Shown here piece by piece: positions 7,984 through 17,639 of a DNA stretch of 64,000 nt. A program made the translations under genes and the position numbers. The notes under the pieces are model-generated. The model was not told the DNA's origin and made no database searches. It worked only from the letters and a program-made list of their open reading frames with translations. Origin of the DNA: Ophiodon elongatus (taxonomy: Eukaryota > Chordata > Actinopteri > Perciformes > Hexagrammidae). The first letter of the stretch is position 1; every line of letters begins with the position of its first letter. The DNA is taken from the NCBI GenBank assembly GCA_016806645.1, contig JACSYO010002165.1, positions 342,001-406,000 on the forward strand, read 5' to 3'.

Positions 7984-9672
7984 TTAGATGTCAGTCGGGA
8001 GATCCTTCTCCACATACGGCCTCACATGAATGATAGTGTTCCTGTGTGGCAGCCTGGATGATGCCTGTTCTTCTTCTGAACAGGAAGGTTCAGCCAGTTC
8101 GTCATCCTCCTCATTTGAGAGGGCTTCAGGCAGACAGTCATCTGAGCAAAGGGCCAGTGGTTCCTCTGAAACTTCGGGCACAGCTTTGGAAATTCTCAGG
8201 ACTTTCTTCTTGATCCAGGATTGGGCCTTCTGCATTTGCGGCTTTGACGCCTTCTTGAGCTGTTCTTCCAGGATCTTTATCTTTCTCCTCAGGTCATTTA
8301 TCGTGTTTATGTGTATAGAGTTAGTGTGGTCGTGGTTCTCAAATCTCTTGAGTAACTCGTCCTCCACCTGACCCATCCTCTTGAACTCAGCCTTGCGGGT
8401 CTTTTCATGAGTACAAAGTTGTTTTTTGTAATCTATCAGGGTTTTTCTAATTCCCTGCGTAGTGTCTACATCCACGTGCACCACCACCTTTTTCTCGTCA
8501 TCCAAGTAGCGTCTTTTCAGACCAATGAGACTCCTTTTTAATTTCTGTGGGTGTGATATTAAAGTTATGCATGCCTGGAGGTCCTCCTTGAAGCGGAGCT
8601 GATTAGTCGCCAAGCTTCGGTTCTTCCTTCTCGTCTTAATCAGCTCCGGCTCACAGGTCTGCAGTCTGTACTCCAGATTTGAGACCGATTCTTTCAGGTC
8701 CCCATTTTCCCGCGTGAGCTTTTTCAACTGTAAAGTCCTTTTTTTTGCCTTGTTCTCGCTCTCTTTTAATATTCCCTCCAGATTCTTTTCCAGCTCGAGG
8801 TCTAATTTTAGTTTTAGAATGGTATACATGTTTTTTTCTGAATCCAAAGCCTCTACGTTTTTGTTGAACTTCTTCTTCCAATCAGCTATCATTCCATTTT
8901 TGTTTTTAATGACTTTTTCTTGTCCTGCGACAGTCTGCTCTAATGAAGTCACGCGCTTTTTGAGAGCCTGCATTTCGTCCAGTTCATTTATTCTCTGCAG
9001 ACATTCGGAATTGACCTCCTCTGCCCGATTGCATTTCATGACACTGTTTTCATACAAGTACTTAAGTTTGTCTTTTTCTAGAGTCAATTTGTTGACCTCT
9101 TCATCCATCTTTAATTGATATTCCGCCTTTTCCTTTCTCTCCTTCTCGACAACACAAGTCCAATCTTTCAAATTTTCGTTGAGCTTTTCATCGAGCCGTT
9201 CTTTTTCTTTTAGGCGTTTCAGGTCCAGCTCCTTCTGCATTTTCACACGCATCATCTCTACCCTCCTCTCACAGACTTCTTCAATGTTTGAGATATCAGA
9301 CTTCTTCGTTAGTTTCAGTTCTGATATTTCTTTACCGTACACGTCCTTAAATTCCAGGAGCTTCGACATGTGTTCTGCAGCCATGTTTTTGTTTTGGTTG
9401 AAAACCTTACAATACTTGACTTCCAAGTCAGTCATGTCCTGTTGCATTTTTCTTATCTCTTCATCCTTGATCATGATTATTTTTTTCATTTCCTTGAGCT
9501 TCGTCGTGTCCACTTGTCCCTTTTTTTGGAGCTCTTGAATTTCCTCTCCCAACGAATTTATTTGTTGGCTTTTCTTCTCATTCATGAGCCTCTTGAGCCT
9601 TTTGTCTGAGTCTTGTTGCTCATTAAGCCGATCAAGTTGAACCTTCAGAGAACATGATTTTAATTGTGCCAT
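7984..9672 (-). CDS. Intronless CFAP57-like coiled-coil protein (copy D, intact)
   Basis: A single open frame of 562 codons without introns. It starts MAQLKSCSLKVQ at 9672 and ends KDLPTDI. Nearly the whole protein is charged and predicted coiled coil. The C-terminal third has the order 'RFKEDLQACITLISHPQKLKRSL', a 'TLIDYKKQL…HEKTRKAEF' helix and 'INTINDLRRKIKILEEQL'. This resembles the C-terminal coiled coil of CFAP57/WDR65 ('RFK-DL--C…', 'INELRREL'), a ciliary inner-dynein-arm factor. The WD40 repeats of CFAP57 are absent. The last ~90 residues are Glu/Ser-rich and low-complexity. Lack of introns suggests a retrocopy or a retrotransposed coiled-coil gene that later duplicated. No poly(A) tail is evident. 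Whether it is expressed cannot be seen. It could also be a separate coiled-coil family with only general resemblance. Confidence 0.7.
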   Translation of the reverse strand: MAQLKSCSLKVQLDRLNEQQDSDKRLKRLMNEKKSQQINSLGEEIQELQKKGQVDTTKLKEMKKIIMIKDEEIRKMQQDMTDLEVKYCKVFNQNKNMAAEHMSKLLEFKDVYGKEISELKLTKKSDISNIEEVCERRVEMMRVKMQKELDLKRLKEKERLDEKLNENLKDWTCVVEKERKEKAEYQLKMDEEVNKLTLEKDKLKYLYENSVMKCNRAEEVNSECLQRINELDEMQALKKRVTSLEQTVAGQEKVIKNKNGMIADWKKKFNKNVEALDSEKNMYTILKLKLDLELEKNLEGILKESENKAKKRTLQLKKLTRENGDLKESVSNLEYRLQTCEPELIKTRRKNRSLATNQLRFKEDLQACITLISHPQKLKRSLIGLKRRYLDDEKKVVVHVDVDTTQGIRKTLIDYKKQLCTHEKTRKAEFKRMGQVEDELLKRFENHDHTNSIHINTINDLRRKIKILEEQLKKASKPQMQKAQSWIKKKVLRISKAVPEVSEEPLALCSDDCLPEALSNEEDDELAEPSCSEEEQASSRLPHRNTIIHVRPYVEKDLPTDI

Positions 9673-9721
9673 TGTGTTTGCAACCTCCTGTCTGTCTAAT
9701 TTAAAAAGAATTCACTTCAAT

Positions 9722-10010
9722 TAATTAATGCTAAATATTGGACTTGGGCTGTTCTGGAGCAACAAGCTTCTGTCCGCAATTTCTGTACTGTATCCAGGAT
9801 CTGAATTCTCCGTGGGCTGAATTATATGTAACACATTATATAGAAATGGACCCGCGTGTTATACACGATTGATGACATCATCGCATTACCGGCTTTGATA
9901 TTAGGCTCCGCCCACAAGCTGACTGCAGACGTCATCGCATTCCGCTCCGCCCACAAATTGACTGAAAAAAACTAAATTTCCCGGCAGTCCATCTACTTCC
10001 GTTCCTGCGC
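9722..10010. other. Segment present upstream of copy D only
   Basis: This block separates copy D from its conserved upstream block and is missing upstream of copy B. It includes an imperfect internal duplication: a phrase around 'catcgcattccgctccgcccacaa' is seen at about 9869-9915 and 9930-9960. No ORF of interest. Confidence 0.5.
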
Positions 10011-10011
10011 A

Positions 10012-10122
10012 CAAGCACCCGGCTTCTCCGTTGAGCGTCAGTGCCATGACAACAGGACGCTGGCTGCGAGCCAGAGGGCGAGGATTCTGCTTTTAAGGAC
10101 CGGGATCGAGCGCGTGACGGTA
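10012..10122. repeat. Conserved block upstream of copy D
   Basis: Homologous to 5400-5530 (see there). It ends at 'gtgacggtaa', where the D-side sequence switches to an unrelated dispersed repeat. This marks the outer edge of the duplicated unit. Confidence 0.7.
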
Positions 10123-10123
10123 A

Positions 10124-10340
10124 ATGGACCTGTACTTGTATAGCGCTTTTCCAGTCTTCCGACCACTCAAAGCGCTTTGACACTACATGACATCATTCAC
10201 CCATTCGCACACCGTAGGCACAGCTACGGGAGCAATTTAAAATTAAGTGTCTTGTCCAAGGACACATCGACATGGGCTAACTTAGCTGAGCTGGGGATCG
10301 AACCACCGATCCTCCGATTGAACACATGTGTTCCCAGGTT
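10124..10340 (+). repeat. Dispersed teleost repeat ('tatagcgcttttccagtcttcc' family)
   Basis: Starts 'tggacctgtacttgtatagcgc' and continues through 'cactcaaagcgctttgacactac' to a tRNA-like tail 'ggatcgaaccaccgatcc'. I recognise this as a widespread fish repeat. A shorter copy in reverse orientation is at 53085-53155 (…'aaagcgctttaagtggttggaagac'…'agcgctatacaagtacagtcc'). A diverged relative of the tail is at 59540-59690. Confidence 0.75.
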
Positions 10341-10344
10341 CAAC

Positions 10345-11085
10345 AAAAATAGGTTTTGATCAAATTTGCATAGGGAGGAGGTCAGGGTGGATAGGACAAA
10401 CACTGGACTTTCACTCAGGTGACTTGTGTTTGTGTTCCGTGTGAAACCAAAAGTCAACGTCGAGTTATTTTTAATTATCTCCTTTGTTACGAGTTATTTT
10501 AACCCAAACTGATCTTTTTAAAAAACGTAGGCTATGTAAGAAGTTAACTAACACATGTTTTTATTTTAAACCAAACCATGATCTTTTCCTCCCTAAACCA
10601 ACCAAGTAGTGTACATTTAACATTAAATTGTTTCCGTGGTATGTCATTTTAACACATTCTTTTGCCACTACGTAGTGCGCTGTCATTTCATTTTGTATTT
10701 CTGTGAAATCACAATGAAAATCATTAAGTCATCAATTAAATCATTGGTGCAAAATAACCCCCTTAAGATAACTGTATGCAAATGCTTTAAGTATATAAGA
10801 GAGTTTTTTTTTCATTGAGTGCAATAAGACACCACAGGTAATAAACTTTCCTGAAAACATTCTTGGCTTCTTTTATGTAATAATAAAATACAAAAATATT
10901 CAAGTTTTCGGGGGCTTTTCCGGATTTTGCGAAGTATGGAAGGCTGTACACGGACACTGAAGATCATTCCCAACTCTTTACCATATAGTTTTAGTTGCTA
11001 TGATGACAGAATTAACCTTATTTCAAAACCAATCTCAACAAAGACAGTACGATAGTCTGTCGGTCAGTATGTCCACTGCTTTGGT
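10345..11085. other. Intergenic, no gene seen
   Basis: AT-rich sequence with only short, domain-less ORFs. Nothing recognised. Confidence 0.4.
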
Positions 11086-11089
11086 TCAA

Positions 11090-11700
11090 ACTGAATTATC
11101 TCAACAACTGATGGAAGTGTAATAACTTTGATGAACATCTGACTTTCCATCTAGCACCAATCATCAGGTTGAATTCTTAATTTGTCCAATATTTTGGTTC
11201 ATGACTGGATTCTCACACGCTTCAAGTAATGCGTTTGTGAGCGGTAAGCCAGAACAAAGACCAATCCCCTTCCTGTGGGGAGCTATCGGCAGCTATAGCG
11301 TGGCTTAGGTGTGTGTGAGACAACACGGAGAGGAAACTGTTTGTTCAAAACAACAATGGTGGCCACCGGAGAGGTAAGCGTAGATGCTGCCAGAACATTA
11401 GTTATATCAGAACTGAACAGTATTTCTTCATTGAAAGAAAAGCAAAGAACGGCACAGAAGGTCTTTTACTCAACATTGTCTCTCTTTTCCCAACTTGCAT
11501 CCATTGAGTCGATCATCCAATCCTCTACCAAGTATTTTTTCTAAAGTTCCATGCCCTTTTCCAAAGACAGCTTCTCAGATGGTTCTCTGTAAAAATCTAT
11601 CTGTCAGGTCAGGTTAGTTTATGACCAGATATCTGCAAAATTCCTTTACCCTCAGCTGCACTTTGTGTTTAGTGCTAATTAGCAAATGTTAATATGCTAT
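11090..11700 (+). repeat. Dispersed fish repeat split by a helicase-like fragment
   Basis: The left part (11090-11203: 'tctcaacaactgatgg…', 'ccatctagcaccaatcatcaggttg', 'tttgtccaatattttggtt') and the right part (11615-11700: 'tttatgaccagatatctgcaaaa', 'gctaattagcaaatgttaatatgct') are the two halves of a repeat that also occurs at 62570-63060. Between them, 11204-11614 is foreign sequence. It includes 'LNSISSLKEKQRTAQKVF', which resembles the start of RecQ-like helicase genes multiplied in fish genomes. The helicase resemblance is weak and the frame decays quickly. Confidence 0.5.
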
Positions 11701-11704
11701 GCTG

Positions 11705-13355
11705 GGATGTGGAAAAGTATTTAAATAATTTGCTTTGTTTTGAAAAAACAAAGCAAATTATCGACCTCGATACATGTTCCCATTCAAAGAAAAAACCACA
11801 AGTCATGTGGACACCTTATGCCTTTATTGAAGCTCAATGCCTATGGATGTTGTGTAATAACATGTTTCATCCACCAGGTGGAGAGATAGACTGCATACTC
11901 ACATTGAAGGCTGAGGAAAGTCTCTCTAATGCTTAAAGGAATACAGATGGCTGAAATTGACATAAAAATCCTGAGACAATGGAGTAGCTAAACAAAACAG
12001 CAGAGTTAAGACATAATTTATGGTTATGGCTGTATGAAATTAAGTTTATTATGTTTTCTCTTCTTCAGCTGCCAGTTAAGTGAGTTTTAGTTGTAGAGGT
12101 TGTTAATACTCACACCGTGGAATCTGTGGAGGCTTGTGTTTAAAGGTATGTGTCACTGACCAATGAATCACCGATCTCTACAAACAACTGAGTTTTTGAA
12201 GGACTGTTGGACCAATGTGAACAAATACTGTGCATGGATTCATCACCATGGCTTTCTTATCCTTTTTTAGTTTGTTATCCTTTTTCTAAGTATTAAAATG
12301 CGTGATAGAATGAATTGGAGAAGATTTCCTGAATATGATAACCGGTTACAGATAATGGATGGATGGATGACACTCTTCTTATTTTTACAGTGGCCGTAAC
12401 GGCACAATGAAAACACTGAAGGCTCAGAAAATCCACTGCTGTTGTCTTGACACTGCTGCCATCTAGTGAAAATAAGACACAAAGACAGCGTAGGGAGTCG
12501 TCCAACAGTTTTATATACATTGGCGGGATAAGAAGAGTGGAGAATAATTGAGAAATATGGAAATATGAAAAAGGCATAATCAAAAGTACTACAGCATTTC
12601 CACCTGATACTAAGGAATAAAAGGAATGAAATATCTTGATGAGTATCATTCTCCCATCACATCACATTGCGACATGAAATATCAACCATGAAGTTAAAAC
12701 ATGACCTGAACTAGTTCAAAAGGTACATTAAGGTTTTGTGTTAGCACAAATATTTTATATGTAGGATTTGGGGATAATGCATACATGTATTATTGTACTG
12801 TAACACAATGCACAGTAACATCTACATGTAATACAGCTGTACTGAAAAAACAAACTATTACAGATTTAATAATAACATGCAGGCTAGTTGAACTTTTATT
12901 GCACACAGATGAGACTAGAACCATTCAAATCTGAGAGGTGTGGTAATGATTCGGCTCTAGATGTCACTGTATTTGCAGTGAAGCAATTGAAGCTCCCAAT
13001 ATTTTCTGCACAAATAGAAAGGCCTTCAAAAGGCTTCATCTGCCCATCACTATTAATTATTACCCATATGCAGAAGACTGTGAACCCTTTCTATACCTCA
13101 CACTTTCATTCTTTTTGGCCTGTTTATCGGACATATATATAAGTATACTTTTATGTTTGTATTATTCAAGAAGGGACACTGCACGTTGATTAACATGAGC
13201 AGATTAGTGTAAATGTGCAGCATTTTGCCATGGAGGCTAATTTATATCTGCAGTCCCTGGCAGGTTGGTGGCTTTGAAATAAAACATACAGGAGGACAGA
13301 AGCACAGGCAGAAGTACATACAATTAGTAAAACAATGACAGAACCAATACTCCAG
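11705..13355. other. Intergenic, no gene seen
   Basis: AT-rich DNA with no recognisable coding region. A short tetranucleotide 'ggat' run is at about 12355-12370. ORFs at 12293-12649 and 12888-13142 show no domain, codon bias or splice structure that I could support. Confidence 0.4.
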
Positions 13356-13360
13356 ATTTT

Positions 13361-13385
13361 GTGTGTGCGTGTGTGTGTGTGTGCA

Positions 13386-13457
<72 letters not shown>

Positions 13458-13502
13458 GCATATATATATATATGCAATATATATATAGCATATATATATG
13501 TA

Positions 13503-13534
<32 letters not shown>

Positions 13535-13545
13535 CGTTATATATA
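13361..13545. repeat. Compound (TG)n/(TA)n microsatellite
   Basis: A GT run at 13361-13400 passes directly into an imperfect TA/ATGCAT run to about 13545. It generates false Cys/Val and Tyr/Ile ORFs. Confidence 0.95.
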
Positions 13546-13559
13546 TAAACTTCATATTA

Positions 13560-14280
13560 CTCCAGTGATTAAATAAATCCATTTCATACCCATATTCAAG
13601 TTGTAGATCAAGTATTTAAGTAAAAATACAGATTTTCCAGTTCAGGGAAACACAGTGTTTAAATTGATCTGTGTATCACAGCCATCCATTTGAAATTGAG
13701 GTTCAGTATTTTTCTGATCAGGCATCTGACAAATATGGTCTATTATCTTGTTACATCTGTTTGTTTTTAAGAGAAGATGATTGAATTAATCAGACACATT
13801 TTTTATATTTATTTTTGGCAACTTCATTTTTATATTATTTGGAAATTTAAGAAATAATTGATAGATTAGTCATTAATTAATTGATTAATTGACTAATCGG
13901 AAAAAATAATCGTATTTTTTAATTACCCTAGAGCAAACATTTCTTTGTCACTCTGTCTTTTATTCTGTCTTTTATCAGAATTCAAAATAAAGTTTAAAAC
14001 CACATAAACCATTTAAAAGTTGGAAATGTAGTTAATTATGTATTGTATTATTGCATATTTCTGTGAATGACAAAAGAAATATTACTATCGATAAAGCGAT
14101 TAAACTGGAATATTATTGGTAGCAAGCTCTTGCCAAAAGCTCCGTAAATTACAGTGAAATATTGTGTATACTATAAATGTTTAAGTGTAACGTTAAAGAT
14201 TTAATGTTAACACTTGTCTTTTGTGTGTTTTATAATGTCCGTTACTTCTCTTTTGGGTGTTTTATAGTGTAACGTTACTC
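13560..14280. other. AT-rich region upstream of efcab2
   Basis: No gene seen. It contains a 'taattaattgattaattgac' type AT repeat at about 13870-13900. Confidence 0.4.
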
Positions 14281-14330
14281 TTCCGGTCATCAAGCGTAAC
14301 AAGCTAGCTAGCTAGCTGTCGCCAGTCGCA

Positions 14331-14343
14331 GTTGCTAGGCAAC
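14331..14343. promoter_or_regulatory. RFX X-box (palindromic) upstream of efcab2
   Basis: GTTGCTAGGCAAC is a near-perfect palindrome. It fits the RFX X-box consensus GTNRCC-N(0-3)-RGYAAC, with one tolerated substitution in the left half. It lies 206 bp upstream of the efcab2 start codon. RFX factors drive ciliary genes, which fits efcab2 encoding an axonemal protein. A half-site-like 'gttgccttgg' follows at about 14406. Confidence 0.75.
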
Positions 14344-14388
14344 CGAATAACGATCGGGAAACCAACTGTGGCCCACTATACTTTACCT

Positions 14389-14482
14389 CTGATTGGTTAG
14401 TACTCGTTGCCTTGGTTGGTTGTGATTGGTTGAGTTTAAGGCATGAGGAGTGTGATTGGGTCGATTTCAGGGTAAACCAATC
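14389..14482. promoter_or_regulatory. CCAAT-box cluster, efcab2 promoter
   Basis: Four ATTGG/CCAAT pentamers: 'tgattggttag' at about 14390, 'tgattggttgag' at about 14423, 'tgattgggtc' at about 14453 and 'aaccaatcag' at about 14475. They lie within 95 bp, between the X-box and the start codon, as is common for NF-Y with RFX at ciliary promoters. No TATA box is obvious. Confidence 0.55.
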
Positions 14483-14548
14483 AGAAGAGAGTAAGGCGGG
14501 TCATAACTTTTGCCATAGTGGGGAGGGGAAACATTTCCCCCGGCGAGC

Positions 14549-16363
14549 ATGACGGAGAACAAGCAAAGCGCAGGTCCGTGCGAGTTATAACGTTAGTTGA
14601 CGTTACAGGTGTATGCCGTCCGACAACTAGTTTCAGTTCTCGTGTTGAGGCGACAGTGAACGCGCCATATTGATGTTTAGCGTCAGTTGAACGTTGTTTG
14701 CTTGACAGAGTTGACCCTAAGGTTAACTCTGCTCCCTTTCCTCTCTCCTTATCAGAGGCCGGAGTGCCAGACTTCCACAAGAAGATCAAAGCAGCTTTTA
14801 AAGTGTTCGACTATGAGTCTAACAACAAAGTGGATGTCAGGTGAGCTCCTACAGGTTGTTTTTGTTTACAGAGTGAGGTGGTGGTGTTGTCTCGGTTACC
14901 TATTCTTTCTTTCTCACTCCTCTGAACTCTTCAGGTCACAACTCATAACTTCCAACACAGTAAATGTGAAGATGGAGTTAGCAATATTACACTGTCTATT
15001 CAACAAAACCTTTTGTTTACCTTGATTAACTCCATATTGATCAGATTGATCAGATCCTGTCTCACGTCTTAATGCTCAATGGTGGGGTCTATAGATAACA
15101 TGGCGTTTGTTTCTCCCAGGGAGATTGGCACCATCATCTATTCCCTGGGTTGCTTCCCCTCTCAGGCAGACCTACATGACATAATAGCTGAGGTGAGAAC
15201 AGTGTTTATTTGTATTCTGCTCATTATTTTTGGACGAATAAAAGGACCGGTCACCTAATCATCTGAGGGGATATTTACATATATTAGTCATGCAGCAATA
15301 TCTACTATGCCTTGATGTCCATCCATCCATCCATGTTCAACCGCTGAACCCATTAATTATTTAAAAAAATATATATATATTGAAGTGTCACGGTTAAAGA
15401 AGGCTGTTAGGCTCCATTAAAATGCCTTGTCTGTATTGTTTGTACATAAGTTTACATTTGGGCTACAAAAAATGTAGCGTTTTACGATAACAGCGTCTAT
15501 TCCACCGTAATATTCGTCTTTGAAAATTGCATTTGTTGTTTTGTTTTTTGTTTCAACGCAATTCGATGTAAATTGATATTATGATCAGTTTTGTAAGCAA
15601 ATTCTCAGCTTGTCGTTAAAAAAAAAAAAAATGCCCAAAACTCAGCAGCCTTGTCCTGTTCAGGTTGAGGAGGACCACACTGGATACATCCCTCTGGACA
15701 AGTTCCTCCCAGCCATGACCAAAGTACTGCTGGAGCACAAGTAAGACAGTTCATTATACTGACGCCAGCCGAGTTTGTTTTGTATATCTAACTGAACTAA
15801 TTATGGTACTGAATTTTGAGCACGAGAACAAGGGCCGTGTCCCGATGCAAACGGATGCTTGTGTTGAAGCAAATCTTTTAATCCTGCAGCAGGACTTTCT
15901 GCTCGATTGTAACTGTGGGAGCAAATGAGTGAACCTACGCTGGCAAAAGTTCTAGATCGCTTTTATATTTGGTAAATATAATGAGGTCGTGACTGCAGTC
16001 ACAGAGTAGATGTGTGGCGTAAAAGTCTACAAAGGTTAACCCCTCTACAATGTTTTTTTTGATCGTTTAATCTGTTCAGGTGAAGGTTTTTCACCACCCT
16101 AGTAGAAAATGCGACTTCACGCTTTCTTTTAAACGTGCGGCTTCTAAAAGTGTATACTTGGTGTAATACATCGTTTTGTCGTTATGTTTCAACCTCTGGC
16201 GACATTTCAGCGTCCCTTAAAACCAGTGACTACCTCGGGGATCCCAAGTACAGTTCCGTCTGCAGCGTAAACTGGGATTAGGAATAGATGCTGTGATCAT
16301 CAGTGTTTTTGGTGTGTCATGTCAATACCGTCTACTGTGGTGCTGCCACACTACAGGAACAAA

Positions 16364-16419
<56 letters not shown>

Positions 16420-17045
16420 GGTTCCCTCCCATCCCTGAGGACCTGCTGCTTCAGGCCTTTGAGGTGAGATAAACTTCTGTTTCCTCCCATTCCATCCCGT
16501 TCATATCAACAGTGTTGTGGTACCAGTGACTGCACAGCTTCTATGAAACCTCTTGTTTTCTAGAAGTTTTTTTTTGAGCCTCCGTGACTTATCATTCTGT
16601 CAACAGAATTATCACAATGTAAAGTTCCTGATCTTTGTGTTTCCAGGTTCTCGACAAAGAAAAGAAAGGGTACCTGGGGCCCGAGGAGCTGACAAAGCAC
16701 ATGACACAGGAAGGTAAAGCAGAAGCTTTCGGTTCTCACTTGGTGATGTTTCGCGAGTGTTGAAAAGCAGATCTTCTCGTAGATATGTTTTTTTTGTGTC
16801 TGACATTACTCATAGTTCTACAAAACAACCTTTTAATGTGCAAACCTCTCCCCCCCCCACCACACACACACACACACACACAAACCATGGCTGTGTTGTG
16901 TGTGTTCATGGTTGTGTTTAAACCAGGTGAGCTCTTCACGCAGGAGGAGATGGAGGAGATGCTGACAGCCCTCGCTGACCATGAGGAGAACGTTGTGTAT
17001 TACAAAGACTTAATCAGCCAGTTGACCATTGACCTTGACATGTAG
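14549..17045 (+). CDS. efcab2: EF-hand protein EFCAB2 / dynein regulatory complex subunit 8
   Basis: Seven coding exons: 14549-14573, 14756-14840, 15120-15192, 15664-15740, 16421-16463, 16647-16713, 16927-17045. They add up to 489 nt, 162 residues, with matching phases and GT-AG borders. The first donor (G|GTCCGT) is weak, but it is the one that keeps the phase. The protein starts MTENKQSAEAGVPDFHKKI. EF-hand-like helices include 'AAFKVFDYESNNKVDVREI', 'VEEDHTGYIPLDKFLPAM', 'VLDKEKKGYLGPEELTKHM' and a C-terminal half ending 'SQLTIDLDM'. Several loops lack canonical calcium ligands, as in calmodulin-like DRC8. The family is part of the nexin-dynein regulatory complex of motile cilia. Exon 5 is preceded by a (TG)n tract ending TTAG instead of a normal polypyrimidine tract. 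A GT repeat starts right after the stop codon. Confidence 0.92.
16366..16418. repeat. (TG)n tract abutting efcab2 exon 5 acceptor
   Basis: About 26 TG units end in 'ttag' at the 3' splice site (exon 5 begins at 16421). No classical pyrimidine tract intervenes. Confidence 0.95.
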
Positions 17046-17046
17046 A

Positions 17047-17048
<2 letters not shown>

Positions 17049-17104
<56 letters not shown>
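17049..17104. repeat. (GT)n in efcab2 3' UTR
   Basis: Uninterrupted GT run starting four bases after the TAG stop codon of efcab2. Confidence 0.95.
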
Positions 17105-17105
<1 letters not shown>

Positions 17106-17194
17106 TGCATAACTGTTCAGAAGTCTGTGTGCGTTGGGCATTTGTGTTCACGTCTGCGTGTTTTTAATGCAGGCTTATAGTTCCGATATGGTTT

Positions 17195-17204
17195 AATAAA
17201 TAAA
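17195..17204 (+). promoter_or_regulatory. Poly(A) signal of efcab2
   Basis: Overlapping AATAAA hexamers (aataaataaa) about 150 bp after the stop codon, followed by a GT-rich stretch ('tgaccttgtgtgtt') suitable as a downstream element. Confidence 0.7.
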
Positions 17205-17639
17205 TGTTCATATCTCAATCCTGACCTTGTGTGTTTTCCAGAATTGTCTCTCAGTACATAGAACATACTATATGTGCTCAAAATGTCAGATTTAGGAGAG
17301 GTCCATTATTTAGGTCAAACAGTAGTTTAATGCTCCCATCCATTTACAAAGTTTTCTTATTTCCAGTTGGCATGGCAGAGATGTTTTTCACAATCACATT
17401 TAATGTGTTTCTGGCCTGGTTTGGGTGGGAAGAATCAACGCGATGCATTTGTTTGTAATGCACCCAAAGTCAGCGCCATGTGAAGCATCAGTGTTTGGGA
17501 ATACAGCAGGGGGAGCTGTTGTCATCCTTATCGGTGAGTCGTGGCTGCAAGTACCTTCTTATATACAGCCTGTGGTGTGGAGTCATGACACGCTGATCAA
17601 GACGAGAGCTTTAAAAAAAAAAAAAAAAAAATAATAATA

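Noticed and set aside
8651..8881. Minus-strand ORF and several plus-strand Ser/Phe-rich ORFs inside 7984-9672
   Set aside because: Other-frame shadows of the 562-codon coiled-coil ORF.
14574..14590. Alternative, stronger-looking efcab2 exon 1 donor (GTGCGA, 6 bp downstream)
   Set aside because: It would leave the wrong phase for exon 2, whose frame is fixed by the EF-hand protein.
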